Source: Zeus faber
Lineage: Eukaryota; Chordata; Actinopteri; Zeiformes; Zeidae
Assembly (NCBI GenBank): GCA_960531495.1
Contig: OY482855.1
Span: 1,488,001-1,552,000, forward strand
Direction: 5' to 3'
DNA length: 64,000 nt
The position numbers and the translations under genes are program-made. Each line of letters opens with the position of its first letter. The first letter of the stretch is position 1. The notes under the pieces are model-generated. The model was not told the DNA's origin. It made no database searches and saw nothing but the letters and a program-made list of their open reading frames with translations. Positions 62,966 to 64,000 of the stretch are shown piece by piece.

Positions 62966-64000
62966 TGAAAGAAAGATTGAAAGATTGAAAGAATATTGAA
63001 AGAAAGAGAGAATGAAAGTAAGAAAGATTGAAAGAAAGATTGAAATTAAAAAAGATTGAAAGAAAGAATGAAAGAAAAATTGAAAGATTGAAAGATTGAA
63101 AGAAAGATTTAAAGAAAGATTTAAAGAAAGATTGAAAGACTGAAAGAAAGAATGAATAAAAGAATTAAAGAAAGATTGAAAGATCGAAAGATTGAAAGAT
63201 TGAAAGAAAGATTGAAAAAAGAATGATTGAAAGAAAGAAAGATTTAAAGAATGAAAGTAAGAATGACAAAAAAGAATGAAAGAAAGATTGAAAGATTGAA
63301 AGATTGAAAGAAAGAATGAAAGATTGAAAGAAAGAATGAAAGAACGATTGAAAGAAAGAATGAAAGAATGAAAGAAAGATTGAAAGATTGAAAGAAATAT
63401 TGAAAGAAAGAGAGAATGAAAGTAAGAAAGATGGAAAGAAAAATTGAAAGATTGAAAGATTGAAAGAAAGAATTAAAGAAAGATTGAATGATTGAAAGAT
63501 TGAAAGAAAGATTGAAAGAAAGATTGAAAAAAGAAAGAAAGATTGAAAGAAAGATTGAAAGAAAGATTGAAAGAAAGAATGAAAGTTTGAAAGAAAGATT
63601 GAAAGAAAGATTGAAAGAAAGATTGAAAGAAAGATTGAAAGACTGAAGGAAAAAATGAAAGAAAGATTAAAAGAGAGATTAAAGATTGAAAGATTGAAAG
63701 AAAGAATGAAAGATTGAAAGAAAGAATGAAAGAATGAATGAAAGATTAAAAGATTGAAAGAAATATTGAAAAAAAGAAAGATTGAAAGTAAGAAAAATTG
63801 AAAGAATGAATGAAAGATACAAAAAAAGACTGATAAAAAGAAAGAATGTTTGAGAGATCAAAATATTTAAAGAAAGAAAGATTGAAAGAAAGATTTTAAG
63901 ACTGAATTAAAGAATTAAAGAAAGATTGAAAGAAAGGTTGAAAGATAGAATGAAAGAAAGATTGAAAGATTAAAAGTTGTAAAGAAAGATTGAAAGAAAG

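Larger units (their letters stand above)
18072..64000 (+). repeat. 46-kb array of 4-nt words (AAAG/ATTG/AATG)
   Basis: The sequence is almost entirely a string of 4-mers ending in G (AAAG most often, then ATTG and AATG), with scattered ATTT, AAAT, ACTG and AACG variants and occasional 1-nt slips. Typical blocks are AAAGAAAGATTG and AAAGATTG. The + strand is A-rich with C about once per 50-60 nt, so the strands differ strongly in composition. The 4-bp word period against the 3-bp code makes a 12-bp, 4-codon peptide period. This yields long open frames on both strands (Lys-Glu-Arg-Leu on +, Ser-Phe-Asn-Leu and similar on -). They carry no domain, splice or start context that I can support. The array runs past the window end. 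Only the two dispersed elements at 31598 and 42321 interrupt it. Confidence 0.95.

Overview
The window looks like heterochromatic, gene-free DNA from a vertebrate, most likely a teleost fish. The first 4.8 kb is a non-LTR retrotransposon of the Tx1/L1 type, common in fish and amphibians. Two copies of a roughly 262-bp dispersed sequence containing the TCATTTAGCAGACGCTTTTA / AAAGCGACTTACAA motif are also present, and I know that motif as widespread in teleosts. I see no host gene, tRNA, rRNA, CRISPR array or prokaryotic feature. Species assignment is not possible from the sequence alone.

Layout. (1) 1-4778: a Tx1-like element cut by the window start, with the C-terminal part of ORF1 (CCHC zinc knuckles), an apparently complete and uninterrupted ORF2 (AP endonuclease, reverse transcriptase, C-terminal CCHC), a short 3'UTR and a poly(A) tail. 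(2) 4779-8857: a tandem satellite made of two related monomers, A (208 bp, 12 copies) and B (196 bp, 8 copies), in irregular order. (3) 8858-13076: a different, A-rich, C-containing minisatellite built of about 36-bp and 59-bp modules, with a 1.08-kb higher-order repeat. (4) 13077-18071: the A/B satellite again in inverted orientation, more diverged and with A/B chimeric monomers. Regions 2-4 form a 13.3-kb inverted-repeat (foldback-like) structure. (5) 18072-64000: about 46 kb of a low-complexity array of 4-nt words (AAAG, ATTG, AATG and a few variants). It keeps a 4-bp register over long stretches and is almost free of C on the + strand.

The word array is a mosaic of multi-kilobase duplications. 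These include a 10.6-10.7-kb duplication whose two units each end in the same dispersed element, a 5,287-bp near-identical tandem duplication, and 1,956-bp and 1,374-bp tandem duplications. One 1,273-bp deletion lies between direct repeats.

The only convincing protein-coding sequences are the two retrotransposon ORFs. Long open frames in the satellites and in the word array (up to 660 codons on the minus strand) are explained by repeat periodicity, and I do not annotate them as genes. The most interesting points are the foldback-like inverted satellite with separately homogenised arms, the dyad at the same place in both monomers, and the expansion history readable in the 46-kb word array.
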